Source: JBBDRW01 sp040905265
GTDB taxonomy: Bacteria; Bacteroidota; Rhodothermia; Balneolales; Balneolaceae
Direction: 5' to 3'
NCBI GenBank assembly: GCA_040905265.1
Contig: JBBDRW010000079.1
Location: 1-39,043 of the forward strand
DNA length: 39,043 nt
Shown: one piece after another, positions 16,402 to 24,348 of the stretch
How positions within the stretch are numbered: the stretch's first letter is position 1
Layout of the letters: each line of letters starts with the position of its first letter
The notes under the pieces: generated by a model
Seen by the model: the letters and a program-made list of their open reading frames with translations, nothing else
Told to the model about the DNA's origin: nothing
Database searches by the model: none
Translations under genes and position numbers: made by a program

Positions 16402-17688
16402 ATGAAAACCATAAAAACAAACGGATATATGAAAGCGATTTTTATCAAACGATATCTGATTACACTTGTCATCCTGGTTTTGGCCACGGGTTCGACTGCG
16501 TTTGCACAATCCTATGATATGCTGATTAAGGGCGGTCATGTGATTGACGCCAGAAACGGCATTGACCGGGTGATGGATGTGGCGATCAGTGACGGCAAAA
16601 TTGCAAGAGTGGCCAACTCCATTCCGGCCTCTGAAGCCAGCAAGCTGGTGGATGCCTCAGGGTTGATTGTCGCTCCGGGCTTTATTGATCTGCACGCCCA
16701 CTACTTTTGGGGGACGGTTTCGGACCGCTATCTGAGCAACAGTTTTACAGCGTTGCCTCCCGATGGCTTTACATTCCGTTCCGGTGTGACGACGGCAGTT
16801 GATGTCGGTGGTGCCGGGTGGAGAAACTTTGATCTGTTCAAAGAGCAGGTGATTGACCGGTCCCGAACACGGATTCTGTCATTTATCAATATTGGCGGAG
16901 ACGGGATGAGCGGACTTCCCGAACAGAATATTGACGAGATGAACCCCCGAATGACGGCGCTGGCGGCACAAGGAAATGAAGAGATTGTCGGAGTCAAAAT
17001 TGCTCACTTTCGCGGATTCGACTGGGAGCCTCATCGCCGTGCAGCCGAGGCGGGAGTGCTTGCAGACATTCCCGTAATGATAGATCTGGGATTCTCGGAT
17101 GAGCCACTGCCATTGGAGAAGCTGTTCTTCGAAATTTACCGGCCGGGTGATATTCTGACGCATGCCTATGGCAGCCCGATTGTCAGCACAGGATTTAAAG
17201 AAGCGGCTGTAGACGAAAATGGCAGGCTACGTGACCACTGGGTAGAAGCACAAGAGAATGGATTTATCTTTGATGTTGGCCACGGGGGTGGAAGTTTCTT
17301 CTATGATGTAGCCAGGCCTGCAACCGAACAGGGGTTCTGGGCAAATACAATCAGTACTGATATCCATACCGGTAGTATGAATGGCGGGATGAAGAGCATG
17401 ATGAACGTTGTTTCCAAGATGATCGATCTGGGCATGCCTCTGCAAGAGGCGATCGCGGCATCGACCTGGGAGCCTGCAAAGGTGATTAACCGGGAAGATC
17501 TCGGGAATCTGTCCGAGGGAGCCGAGGCGGATATCGTGCTTATCGGACAACGAACCGGTGATTTCGGTTTTATTGATACCGCCGGTGTTGTCGAACCGGG
17601 TGACAAAAGGCTCGAAACGGAAGTGACGATCCGTGCCGGTCGGGTTGTGTACGACCTGAACGGTATTGCAACGGAACGATACCGATAA
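16402..17688 (+). CDS. Exported amidohydrolase/deacetylase-family metallohydrolase
   Basis: Amidohydrolase-superfamily enzyme of the type that is often encoded beside SelA-like proteins (deacetylase/dihydroorotase-like group). It starts two bases after the PLP gene. A signal peptide is clear (IKRYLITLVILVLATGSTAFAQ); ATG 16429 is an alternative start. Metal motifs: DLHAHYF (His98, His100) at the end of strand 1, a possible bridging Lys in VGVKIAHFRG, THAYGSP, DVGHGGG and the catalytic Asp in STDIH. The C-terminal part has LSEGAEADIVL, the usual amidohydrolase beta-sandwich signature. It probably deacylates or opens an amide or lactam to release the substrate for the PLP enzyme; the exact bond is unknown. 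Confidence 0.87.
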   Translation: MKTIKTNGYMKAIFIKRYLITLVILVLATGSTAFAQSYDMLIKGGHVIDARNGIDRVMDVAISDGKIARVANSIPASEASKLVDASGLIVAPGFIDLHAHYFWGTVSDRYLSNSFTALPPDGFTFRSGVTTAVDVGGAGWRNFDLFKEQVIDRSRTRILSFINIGGDGMSGLPEQNIDEMNPRMTALAAQGNEEIVGVKIAHFRGFDWEPHRRAAEAGVLADIPVMIDLGFSDEPLPLEKLFFEIYRPGDILTHAYGSPIVSTGFKEAAVDENGRLRDHWVEAQENGFIFDVGHGGGSFFYDVARPATEQGFWANTISTDIHTGSMNGGMKSMMNVVSKMIDLGMPLQEAIAASTWEPAKVINREDLGNLSEGAEADIVLIGQRTGDFGFIDTAGVVEPGDKRLETEVTIRAGRVVYDLNGIATERYR

Positions 17689-17731
17689 ATTCCGGGGCTG
17701 ATATCTCACCAATTCCGCTAAACACCTGTTC

Positions 17732-18856
17732 ATGAATAAAGCGAGCTCGTTTTACAAGGGATCCCTCTATCTCTCTATTCTGTCGTTGATTGCGGCAGTC
17801 GGTCTCTATTTTGGGAATGAGGTCGAACTGGCTGGTGTCGCAGTGATCCTCTTTTTTGCATTCCTTCTTTTAGGGATGTGGGGATACCGGTCTCTGAAGG
17901 GGTTCTCTTTTACCGTATGGGTTCTCACGGCGGTTGCTATCGCCATGATCTTTCCGGGTCATGTTACGGAAGTAAACGGCTTTGAGACCGAAGTTCTGAT
18001 TGTGCCGCTTATTCAGATTATCATGTTTGGCATGGGGACTGCAATGAGCCTTCGGGATTTTGCGGGCGTTTTGAAAATGCCTAAAGGAGTGTTTGTCGGG
18101 CTGGGGTGTCAGTTCACAATCATGCCGCTGGTTGGTGTCAGCCTGGCACTGTTGTTGGGGTTCCCACCCGAAATCGCGGCGGGGATTGTCCTGATCGGCT
18201 CGTCTCCGAGCGGTGTGGCATCCAATGTGATGGCCTTTATTTCCAACGGGAATCTGGCTCTTTCCGTTACACTGACAGCATGTGCAACACTGTTGGCTCC
18301 CCTTATGACGCCGTTCCTGATGGTGACCTTTGCCGGTGAGATGGTCCCCATCGAATTTTATGGCATGATGCTCAGTATATTCAAGATGATTATCCTTCCA
18401 ATCATTGCCGGCCTCGTTTTTAACAGTGTATTTCGAGGGAAAGCCGAATGGCTGCACGATCTGATGCCTGTGGTCGCGATGGCAGCCAATGTGATCATTA
18501 TCGGAGTCATTGTTGCTGCCGGACGAGATCACTTGCTGACCATAGGCGCCCTTCTGTTTGTTGCTGCTGTTCTGCACAATGTTTCGGGATATGTTCTGGG
18601 GTATTGGGGATGTCGATTTTTCGGGATGAACCGAACCGACAGTCGCACGATTGCATTCGAAGTCGGAATGCAGAATGGTGGGATGGCTGCCGGCATTGCT
18701 TCCGAAATGGGACGGGCCGCGACCATGGGACTCTTCCCGGCTGTGTTCAGTACATGGATGGATGTCGGCGGTTCGGCTCTTGCAAACTGGTGGAGAGAAA
18801 ATCCACCAAAAGATGAGGGGAAGCCGGATAGAGTTGTATTTAGTATGGAAGTTTGA
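17732..18856 (+). CDS. BASS-family (bile acid:sodium symporter-like) transporter
   Basis: An inner-membrane secondary carrier of the SBF/BASS family; characterised relatives move bile acids, pyruvate, pantoate or 2-oxo acids with sodium. About ten hydrophobic segments are visible. Family hallmarks: FGMGTAMSLRDFAGVLK, IVLIGSSPSGVASNVMAF (first broken-helix sodium site) and FEVGMQNGGMAAGIA (second). An extra pair of N-terminal segments (16-60) comes before the core, and length (374 aa) is slightly above the usual 300-330. It stands between genes for exported enzymes and genes for cytoplasmic ones, so it is the natural importer of the acid made in the periplasm. Confidence 0.9.
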   Translation: MNKASSFYKGSLYLSILSLIAAVGLYFGNEVELAGVAVILFFAFLLLGMWGYRSLKGFSFTVWVLTAVAIAMIFPGHVTEVNGFETEVLIVPLIQIIMFGMGTAMSLRDFAGVLKMPKGVFVGLGCQFTIMPLVGVSLALLLGFPPEIAAGIVLIGSSPSGVASNVMAFISNGNLALSVTLTACATLLAPLMTPFLMVTFAGEMVPIEFYGMMLSIFKMIILPIIAGLVFNSVFRGKAEWLHDLMPVVAMAANVIIIGVIVAAGRDHLLTIGALLFVAAVLHNVSGYVLGYWGCRFFGMNRTDSRTIAFEVGMQNGGMAAGIASEMGRAATMGLFPAVFSTWMDVGGSALANWWRENPPKDEGKPDRVVFSMEV

Positions 18857-18892
18857 TTTTCTATTATCAATGATCAAAATCAGGTGTACATC

Positions 18893-19675
18893 ATGTCCAT
18901 GTTTTCATTGACGGGTAAAACGGCTGTAATTACCGGCGCGGCAAAAGGGATCGGCAAAAGTATCGCTCAACTGTTCGCCGAACAGGGAGCCAGTGTCCAC
19001 CTGCTGGATCTGGATTCGGTAAATGGCAACAATGTGGTTCAGGAAATTCGAAAGAGCGGCAGAGAGGCGTACTATCACGATGTTGATGTGGTGGATCAGA
19101 AGGGGATTATTCACACGATTGATCAGATCTACGACCAGAAGGGGTCTCTGGACATACTGGTAAACAATGCGGGGATTGCTCATATCGGGAATCTGGAAGA
19201 GACGTCGGAAGAGGATTTCGACCGGCTGTTTTCGGTCAATGTTAAAGGGGTTTACAACTGTTCCTATGCTGCTGTAAAAAAAATGAAGATATCGGGAGGA
19301 GGGGCTGTTTTGAATATGGCCTCCATTGTCGCAACACTGGGTATTGCAGACCGGTTTGCCTACTCTGCTACAAAGGGGGCTGTACTTACGATGACCTATT
19401 CGATTGCAAAAGACTATCTGGAAGACGGAATTCGATGCAATGCCATCTCTCCGGCGCGGGTGCATACACCGTTCGTGGACGGATACCTCAAAAACAACTA
19501 TCCGGGAAGAGAACAGGAGATGTTCGAGAACCTCTCCCGAACCCAACCTATCGGAAGAATGGGCAAGCCGGAGGAGATCGCTGCGCTTGCCCTGTATCTA
19601 TCCTCGGACGAAGCCGGTTTCATTACCGGTACCAACTACTTGATAGACGGTGGGTTTTCCACTCTGAATACTTAA
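18893..19675 (+). CDS. Short-chain dehydrogenase/reductase (SDR), 2-keto-3-deoxy-sugar-acid dehydrogenase type
   Basis: Classical NAD(P)-dependent SDR. ATG 18893 is preferred to GTG 18884 because AGGTG lies about seven bases upstream. Motifs: TGAAKGIG (14-21), NNAG, a Ser in NMASIV, catalytic Tyr157 and Lys161 in YSATKGA, and a terminal GTNYLIDGGF. The acidic LLDLD after the second strand suggests NAD preference. Together with the fumarylacetoacetase-family gene 17 bases downstream, it resembles the 2-keto-3-deoxy-L-fuconate dehydrogenase plus diketo-acid hydrolase pair of the non-phosphorylated fucose/rhamnose route. The actual substrate here may differ. Confidence 0.9.
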   Translation: MSMFSLTGKTAVITGAAKGIGKSIAQLFAEQGASVHLLDLDSVNGNNVVQEIRKSGREAYYHDVDVVDQKGIIHTIDQIYDQKGSLDILVNNAGIAHIGNLEETSEEDFDRLFSVNVKGVYNCSYAAVKKMKISGGGAVLNMASIVATLGIADRFAYSATKGAVLTMTYSIAKDYLEDGIRCNAISPARVHTPFVDGYLKNNYPGREQEMFENLSRTQPIGRMGKPEEIAALALYLSSDEAGFITGTNYLIDGGFSTLNT

Positions 19676-19692
19676 TCAATAAAACATTTGGT

Positions 19693-20544
19693 ATGAAATT
19701 ATTTCGATTTGGTACAAAGGGAAAAGAGAAGCCTGGAATTGTTCTTCCGGACGGCAGTAAAGTGGATGTCAGCGAGTACGTGGAAGATTATGACCGGGCC
19801 TTTTTTCAGGAAAATGGTGTTTCCGGACTTGAGACCTGGATCGACAGGAAAGTGAATTCGATTCCGGCTGTTGAAGATGATATCCGACTCGGGGCTCCGG
19901 TTGCGGATCCCGGAAAGATTGTCTGTGTTGGGCTGAACTATGTGGACCATGCCAAAGAGGGTGGCATGAAGATCCCCTCCGAGCCCATTCTTTTCTTCAA
20001 AGCTACCTCTGCACTCTGTGGGCCTGATGATCCGCTGGTCTTGCCCCGGAGCAGCAAAAAGACGGACTGGGAAGTGGAGCTTGCGCTTGTCATTGGAAAA
20101 GAAGCAAAGTATGTGGATGAGTCTGAAGCTATGGACTATGTGTTGGGGTATTGTCTTCATAATGACTACAGCGAACGTGAATTCCAGCTGGAAAAAGGAG
20201 GGCAGTGGGTTAAGGGAAAGAGTTGTGATACGTTTGCACCCATAGGTCCTTATATCGTAACGAAAGATGAGATTGACGATATTCACAACGTACGATTGTG
20301 GCTCAAGGTCAATGGCGAGATGAAGCAGGATGGAAGTACAAAAGGGCTTATTTTTGACCTCCCCTACCTTGTCAGTTATATCTCTCGGTTTATGACACTT
20401 CAGCCGGGTGATATTATTTCGACCGGAACACCCGCGGGCGTCGGTCTTGGGTTCAAGCCGCCCCAATATCTCAAAGAAGGGGATGTGGTGGAGCTCGGAA
20501 TTGACGGGCTGGGAGCTTCAAAACAGGTTGCTATCTCTCAATAG
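19693..20544 (+). CDS. Fumarylacetoacetate hydrolase-family protein (2,4-diketo-3-deoxy-sugar-acid hydrolase type)
   Basis: FAH-fold metallohydrolase cleaving a C-C bond in a 2,4-diketo acid to pyruvate and a shorter acid; close relatives are often labelled ureidoglycolate lyase. ATG 19693 is chosen since it gives the family N-terminus MKLFRFGTKGKEKPG; the open frame further upstream overlaps the SDR gene. Visible motifs: GLNYVDHA from Gly80, ILFFKATSALCGP, DWEVELALVIGKEA with Glu127 and Glu129 as metal ligands, GYCLHNDYSER and ISTGTPAGVGLG near the end. At 283 aa it is typical. It probably completes the cytoplasmic branch after the SDR, giving pyruvate for PPDK encoded just downstream. Confidence 0.9.
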   Translation: MKLFRFGTKGKEKPGIVLPDGSKVDVSEYVEDYDRAFFQENGVSGLETWIDRKVNSIPAVEDDIRLGAPVADPGKIVCVGLNYVDHAKEGGMKIPSEPILFFKATSALCGPDDPLVLPRSSKKTDWEVELALVIGKEAKYVDESEAMDYVLGYCLHNDYSEREFQLEKGGQWVKGKSCDTFAPIGPYIVTKDEIDDIHNVRLWLKVNGEMKQDGSTKGLIFDLPYLVSYISRFMTLQPGDIISTGTPAGVGLGFKPPQYLKEGDVVELGIDGLGASKQVAISQ

Positions 20545-20642
20545 ATATAATCCAACATGCTGTTTTTTAACAACTTTTGTAAAGAAAGGATGGAATCGTA
20601 CGTTCACTTTTTGATTAAAATGAATAAAAAATATAAAATAAA

Positions 20643-23258
20643 ATGAATAAAATGATTTACCGCTTCGGGGGCGAGACTACCGAAGGCGATCTGTCGATGA
20701 AGGACCTGTTGGGTGGCAAGGGGGCCAACCTTGCAGAGATGAGCCGGATAGGGCTCCCGGTTCCGCCCGGATTTACGATTTCGACGGAACTCTGTCAACA
20801 GTTTACGGAGAAGGGAGTATGGCCTGCCGGCTTGAATGAACAGATCAAAAAAGGGATTGAACATATTGAACAACTTACGGATTCGACCTTTGGAGCAGCT
20901 GAATCGCCGCTTCTGGTCTCCGTCAGATCCGGAGCGGCCATATCGATGCCGGGTATGATGGATACGATACTGAACCTGGGGTTGAACGATGAAACGGTAG
21001 AGGCCTTTGCGAAAGAGACAGGGGACAAACCGTTTGCCTATGAGTGCTACCGTCGTTTGATTACCATGTTTGGCAATGTTGTTATGGGGCTTTCGCACGA
21101 CTGGTTTGAGGGCGAATCGGTTCAGCCCGTTCAAGCAAATGAGAGTTCTGGAAGTCAGTCGGGAGATTCAGGTGCTTTAGAAGCATCGGTAGAAGCCTGC
21201 AAGGCGGCCTATCGCAATTTGGTGGTAGAAGCTTTTCCGCAGGATCCCTGGGAACAGCTTGAGCGATCTGCCCAGGCGGTTTTTCGATCCTGGAATACGC
21301 CAAGGGCCCGAACGTATCGTCAGATTAACGCTATTCGGGGACTGAAGGGTACAGCCGTAAATGTGCAGGCGATGGTGTTTGGAAACAAGGGAGGTGAGTC
21401 CGGTACCGGAGTATGCTTTTCCCGTAATCCGGCTACCGGGGAGAATGGTCTGTACGGGGAGTTTCTACTCAACGCACAGGGAGAGGATATTGTGGCAGGT
21501 GTACGAACACCTCAGGATATCGATAAACTGAAGCAGGAGCTCCCCGATGCATATGTTTCCCTGCAGACCATGGTTGCCCGCTTGGAAGAACACTTTAAAA
21601 ATATGCAGGATATCGAGTTCACCATCGAGCGTGGAACGTTGCATATCCTGCAAACCAGAAACGGGAAGCGTACCGGTAAAGCGGCTGTAAAAATTGCTGT
21701 GGATATGGTTCAGGAGGGTCTCGTCACAGAGCAGGAAGCGGTCCGAAAACTGGTGGAGCCTTTTCATCTCGAAACGCTTCTTCACTCACAACTGAAGGAG
21801 AGTGAAGGCCCGGACAACCCTCCGTTTGCCAGTGGGCTGGCCGCGTCTCCGGGGGCTGCAGTCGGCAGAGTGGTATTCTCATCCGAAAAGGCTTTTGAGA
21901 GTGAAGAATCTGTGATATTGGTCCGGATAGAGACCAGTTCGGACGATGTTCAGGGGATGTCGTCTGCTGCGGGAATTCTCACCTCCCGCGGGGGGAAGAC
22001 TAGCCATGCCGCTGTGGTGGCGAGAGGATGGGGCAAACCGTGTGTTGCCGGTGCCGAAGGGATACGGATCGACTACAAGAAGGGGCTTATGTCGAACGGG
22101 GAGATTACACTGTCGGAAGGGGACTGGATTTCCATTGACGGAACGGACGGAGTGGTCTATGAGGGAAAAAGAGAGATTGGGCAACCTGATTTTTCGGACG
22201 ATTTTTATCAGTTTATGGAGTGGGTGGATCGAACTTCTTCGGTTCTGGTTCGGGCCAATGCCGACACTCCCCAGGATGCCGAACGTTCAAGGTCGTTTGG
22301 GGCGGCCGGTATTGGATTGTGTCGTACGGAGCATATGTTCTTTGGAGAAGAGAGGATTCGGTTGATTCAGAAGATGATATTTTCCCGGAGTGCGGAGACC
22401 CGAAAGGAGGTTCTGGATAAACTGTTTCCGTTTCAGAAGCAGGATTTTCTCGAAATCTATGAGGTGATGGGGGAGCTTCCTGTGACCATTCGTCTTCTGG
22501 ACCCCCCGCTTCATGAGTTTTTACCGGATGATGAAGAGGATCGCCTCCGATTAATGAATGACCTGGGGATGGATGAACCGGGGTTTCGGCAGGTGTTGGA
22601 GTCTCTGCAGGAGCACAACCCGATGCTGGGACATCGGGGTTGTCGGTTGGGTATTACTATTCCGGAGATCACCGAAATGCAGACCCGGGCGATTATGGAA
22701 GCGGCTCTGGAGCGGAAACAGCAGGGTGTATCCGTCGAGCCGGAAATAATGATTCCGCTGGTGGGATCTGTGGAAGAGTTTCGGGATCAAAAAGAGGTTG
22801 TTGACCGCACCTGTCAGAAGGTGTTCGGGGAGTACGGCATAACGGTGGATTATCAGGTGGGGACCATGATCGAGGTTCCAAGAGCGGCTATTCTCGCGGA
22901 TGAAATTGCGGAATGTGCCGACTTCTTCTCATTTGGAACCAATGACCTGACGCAGATGACCTTCGGATTCAGCCGTGACGATACGGCTGCATTTATGCCG
23001 GTGTATCTGAGAAAAGGGATCTTACAGGAAGATCCGTTTCAAAGTCTGGATCAAAAGGGGGTTGGGGCGTTGATCAATCTTGCTGTCGATCAAGGCAGGA
23101 AGGCGAAGAAGGATTTGAAAATCGGAGTCTGCGGAGAACACGGGGGAGACCCTCAAAGTATCGGATTCTTTATCTCCAGAGGGTTTGACTATGTATCGTG
23201 TTCTCCGTTTCGGATTCCTGTCGCGAGGCTGGCGGTTGCGCAGGCTGTAGATTCTTGA
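20643..23258 (+). CDS. ppdK: Pyruvate, phosphate dikinase
   Basis: Interconverts pyruvate + ATP + phosphate with phosphoenolpyruvate + AMP + PPi in the cytoplasm. All three domains are present: ATP-grasp N-terminal part (GGKGANLAEMS, SVRSGAAISMPGMMDTILN), the swivelling phosphohistidine domain (GGKTSHAAVVARG with His455) and the C-terminal PEP/pyruvate barrel (HNPMLGHRGCRL, FFSFGTNDLTQMTFG, GVCGEHGGDP with Cys830). At 871 aa it is full length. M4 is an alternative start. It lies 98 bases after the FAH gene in an AT-rich gap that may hold its own promoter. In this context it could return catabolically produced pyruvate to PEP for gluconeogenesis, but it is also a common housekeeping enzyme. 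Confidence 0.96.
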   Translation: MNKMIYRFGGETTEGDLSMKDLLGGKGANLAEMSRIGLPVPPGFTISTELCQQFTEKGVWPAGLNEQIKKGIEHIEQLTDSTFGAAESPLLVSVRSGAAISMPGMMDTILNLGLNDETVEAFAKETGDKPFAYECYRRLITMFGNVVMGLSHDWFEGESVQPVQANESSGSQSGDSGALEASVEACKAAYRNLVVEAFPQDPWEQLERSAQAVFRSWNTPRARTYRQINAIRGLKGTAVNVQAMVFGNKGGESGTGVCFSRNPATGENGLYGEFLLNAQGEDIVAGVRTPQDIDKLKQELPDAYVSLQTMVARLEEHFKNMQDIEFTIERGTLHILQTRNGKRTGKAAVKIAVDMVQEGLVTEQEAVRKLVEPFHLETLLHSQLKESEGPDNPPFASGLAASPGAAVGRVVFSSEKAFESEESVILVRIETSSDDVQGMSSAAGILTSRGGKTSHAAVVARGWGKPCVAGAEGIRIDYKKGLMSNGEITLSEGDWISIDGTDGVVYEGKREIGQPDFSDDFYQFMEWVDRTSSVLVRANADTPQDAERSRSFGAAGIGLCRTEHMFFGEERIRLIQKMIFSRSAETRKEVLDKLFPFQKQDFLEIYEVMGELPVTIRLLDPPLHEFLPDDEEDRLRLMNDLGMDEPGFRQVLESLQEHNPMLGHRGCRLGITIPEITEMQTRAIMEAALERKQQGVSVEPEIMIPLVGSVEEFRDQKEVVDRTCQKVFGEYGITVDYQVGTMIEVPRAAILADEIAECADFFSFGTNDLTQMTFGFSRDDTAAFMPVYLRKGILQEDPFQSLDQKGVGALINLAVDQGRKAKKDLKIGVCGEHGGDPQSIGFFISRGFDYVSCSPFRIPVARLAVAQAVDS

Positions 23259-23315
23259 TCCTGTAAAAGGTTTATTAGAGGTTAGCGGTGTTTTTTTGAC
23301 AAGTAGGTCTTTCAT

Positions 23316-23843
23316 TCAGATGGTTTCGAGTTCCCTGGCATGGATCTCGAAGGCGTTCTCATCAAAAAGTACAAATCGAACGAGAAAGCTCGATTCTACC
23401 TGGTCACTCTGTTGACTAATTGTTCGCAGAGCCACTTGAGCGGCACTCCGCATAGGGAAACCGAATGCTCCGGTGGAGATGGCGGGAAAGGCTATCGATG
23501 AGATACCGTTTTTATCTGCAAGTTTGACTGCGTTTCTGTAACAGTCTGCCAGCAGTTGATCCGATGGTTTATCTCGTCCATAGACTGGTCCGAGACAATG
23601 GATGATGTATTTGTTGGGCAATCCCGGAGCATTCGTGATAACGGCCTGGCCGGGTGAGATTGGGGCCAGCGGACGTGTCTCCTTTTCCAGTTCCGGATCT
23701 CCCTTTCGATGAATGGCTCCGGCCACACCCCCTCCAATTCGTAGTTCGGCATTTGCGGCATTTACAATGGCTTCAATATCAGGCTGGCGGGTGATATCTC
23801 CTATCTTCAGTTCAATAATCAAGTTGTCAATTTGCTTCTTCAT
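23316..23843 (-). CDS. Macrodomain ADP-ribose/O-acetyl-ADP-ribose hydrolase family protein
   Basis: A stand-alone macrodomain of 175 aa, convergent with ppdK. It shows GDITRQPDIEAIVNAANAEL, then GGGVAGAIHRKG with the ADP-ribose-binding glycine loop, GQAVITNAPGLPNKYIIHCLGP and AISTGAFGFP, all standard for MacroD/YmdB-like deacylases that remove acetyl or ADP-ribosyl groups. No partner ADP-ribosyltransferase is visible nearby. It separates the two catabolic blocks and has no evident role in the pathway. A 43-bp exact piece of this gene (23730-23772) recurs at 34690-34732. Confidence 0.93.
   Translation of the reverse strand: MKKQIDNLIIELKIGDITRQPDIEAIVNAANAELRIGGGVAGAIHRKGDPELEKETRPLAPISPGQAVITNAPGLPNKYIIHCLGPVYGRDKPSDQLLADCYRNAVKLADKNGISSIAFPAISTGAFGFPMRSAAQVALRTISQQSDQVESSFLVRFVLFDENAFEIHARELETI
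23730..23772 (-). repeat. 43-bp duplicated segment, source copy inside the macrodomain gene
   Basis: These bases encode AIVNAANAELRIGG on the minus strand. The same 43 bases occur without a mismatch at 34690-34732, outside any intact macrodomain gene. Confidence 0.85.
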
Positions 23844-24228
23844 ACAGCTACGGGTTTACGCCTCGCTTCTCCAGAGCTTTCCAGACGAAGTCAGTCATAG
23901 ACTGACAGAGGGTTTTGAAAAATTTTATTACGTTTTGTAAAAAAAGTAAATTTTTTATCAGGGTACTTGTTTATGCGAAGGATTATAGTATGCAGAGAAG
24001 GGATTGAAGTTTACAAGAGCTGGAAGAGAAAAGCCAGGATGAAACTGAAAACGGGAATGGTAGCCAAGAGGTGAAATTCTTGAAGAACGACACTCGGAAG
24101 GGGTCAACGAATATTCTGTCGGGATTATACAGGAAGTCCAACATTTTTGAATATGTAATCTTTACAGCCAGTTAAATTTAGTTGTTTGCAGGCCGGATAA
24201 TGGGATGACGGCTACAGTTTCTGTTTTT
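23844..24228. other. Gap between macrodomain gene and susC-2 leader, no gene seen
   Basis: About 385 bases hold no convincing gene. The longest ATG-started frame (23973-24074) encodes 33 Lys/Arg-rich residues with no recognisable feature. Both the macrodomain gene (leftwards) and the second SusC block (rightwards) start from here, so divergent promoters are expected. I could not identify them with confidence. Confidence 0.6.
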
Positions 24229-24252
24229 ACATACATACATACATACATACAT
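24229..24252 (+). repeat. Tetranucleotide microsatellite (ACAT)6
   Basis: Six perfect ACAT units, preceded by a T-run and followed by an A-run, immediately upstream of the structured leader of susC-2 and 97 bases before the ATG. Tetranucleotide tracts of this sort are prone to slipped-strand mispairing; here a length change would alter promoter spacing, not a reading frame. Confidence 0.9.
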
Positions 24253-24257
24253 AAAAA

Positions 24258-24332
24258 AGTCCGGCCTACTACACGTGTTGGCGCATGAGAGTAAACCGGA
24301 CTAAACGATAACAGGCTTCTCTACAAGAAGCC
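24258..24332 (+). ncRNA. Structured 5' leader of susC-2 (candidate cis-regulatory RNA, copy 2)
   Basis: P1: AGTCCGG (24258-24264) with CCGGACT (24296-24302). Within the loop, CGUG/CAUG can close a UUGGCG hexaloop. The linker AACGAUAACA leads to P3, GGCTTCT (24314-24320) with AGAAGCC (24326-24332), 16 bases before the ATG. Order, hexaloop UURGCG, linker AAC-RR-UAAC-R and distance to the start all match the leader at 6828-6898, while stem sequences are replaced by other complementary ones. That covariation supports a conserved RNA. Confidence 0.6.
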
Positions 24333-24348
24333 ATAACGAGAGGAATAT

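Noticed and set aside
19435..19692. N-terminal extension of the FAH-family protein running back into the SDR gene.
   Set aside because: The extension overlaps a well-supported gene, and ATG 19693 gives the standard family N-terminus.
24069..24084. A 16-base string (AGAGGTGAAATTCTTG) identical to a well-known eukaryotic 18S rRNA motif in the gap before susC-2.
   Set aside because: The flanks do not continue as rRNA of any kind, and the string forms its own small inverted repeat. Treated as coincidence.
24229..24252. Short regular repeats considered as a CRISPR array.
   Set aside because: Units are four bases with no spacers, and there are no cas genes. It is a microsatellite.
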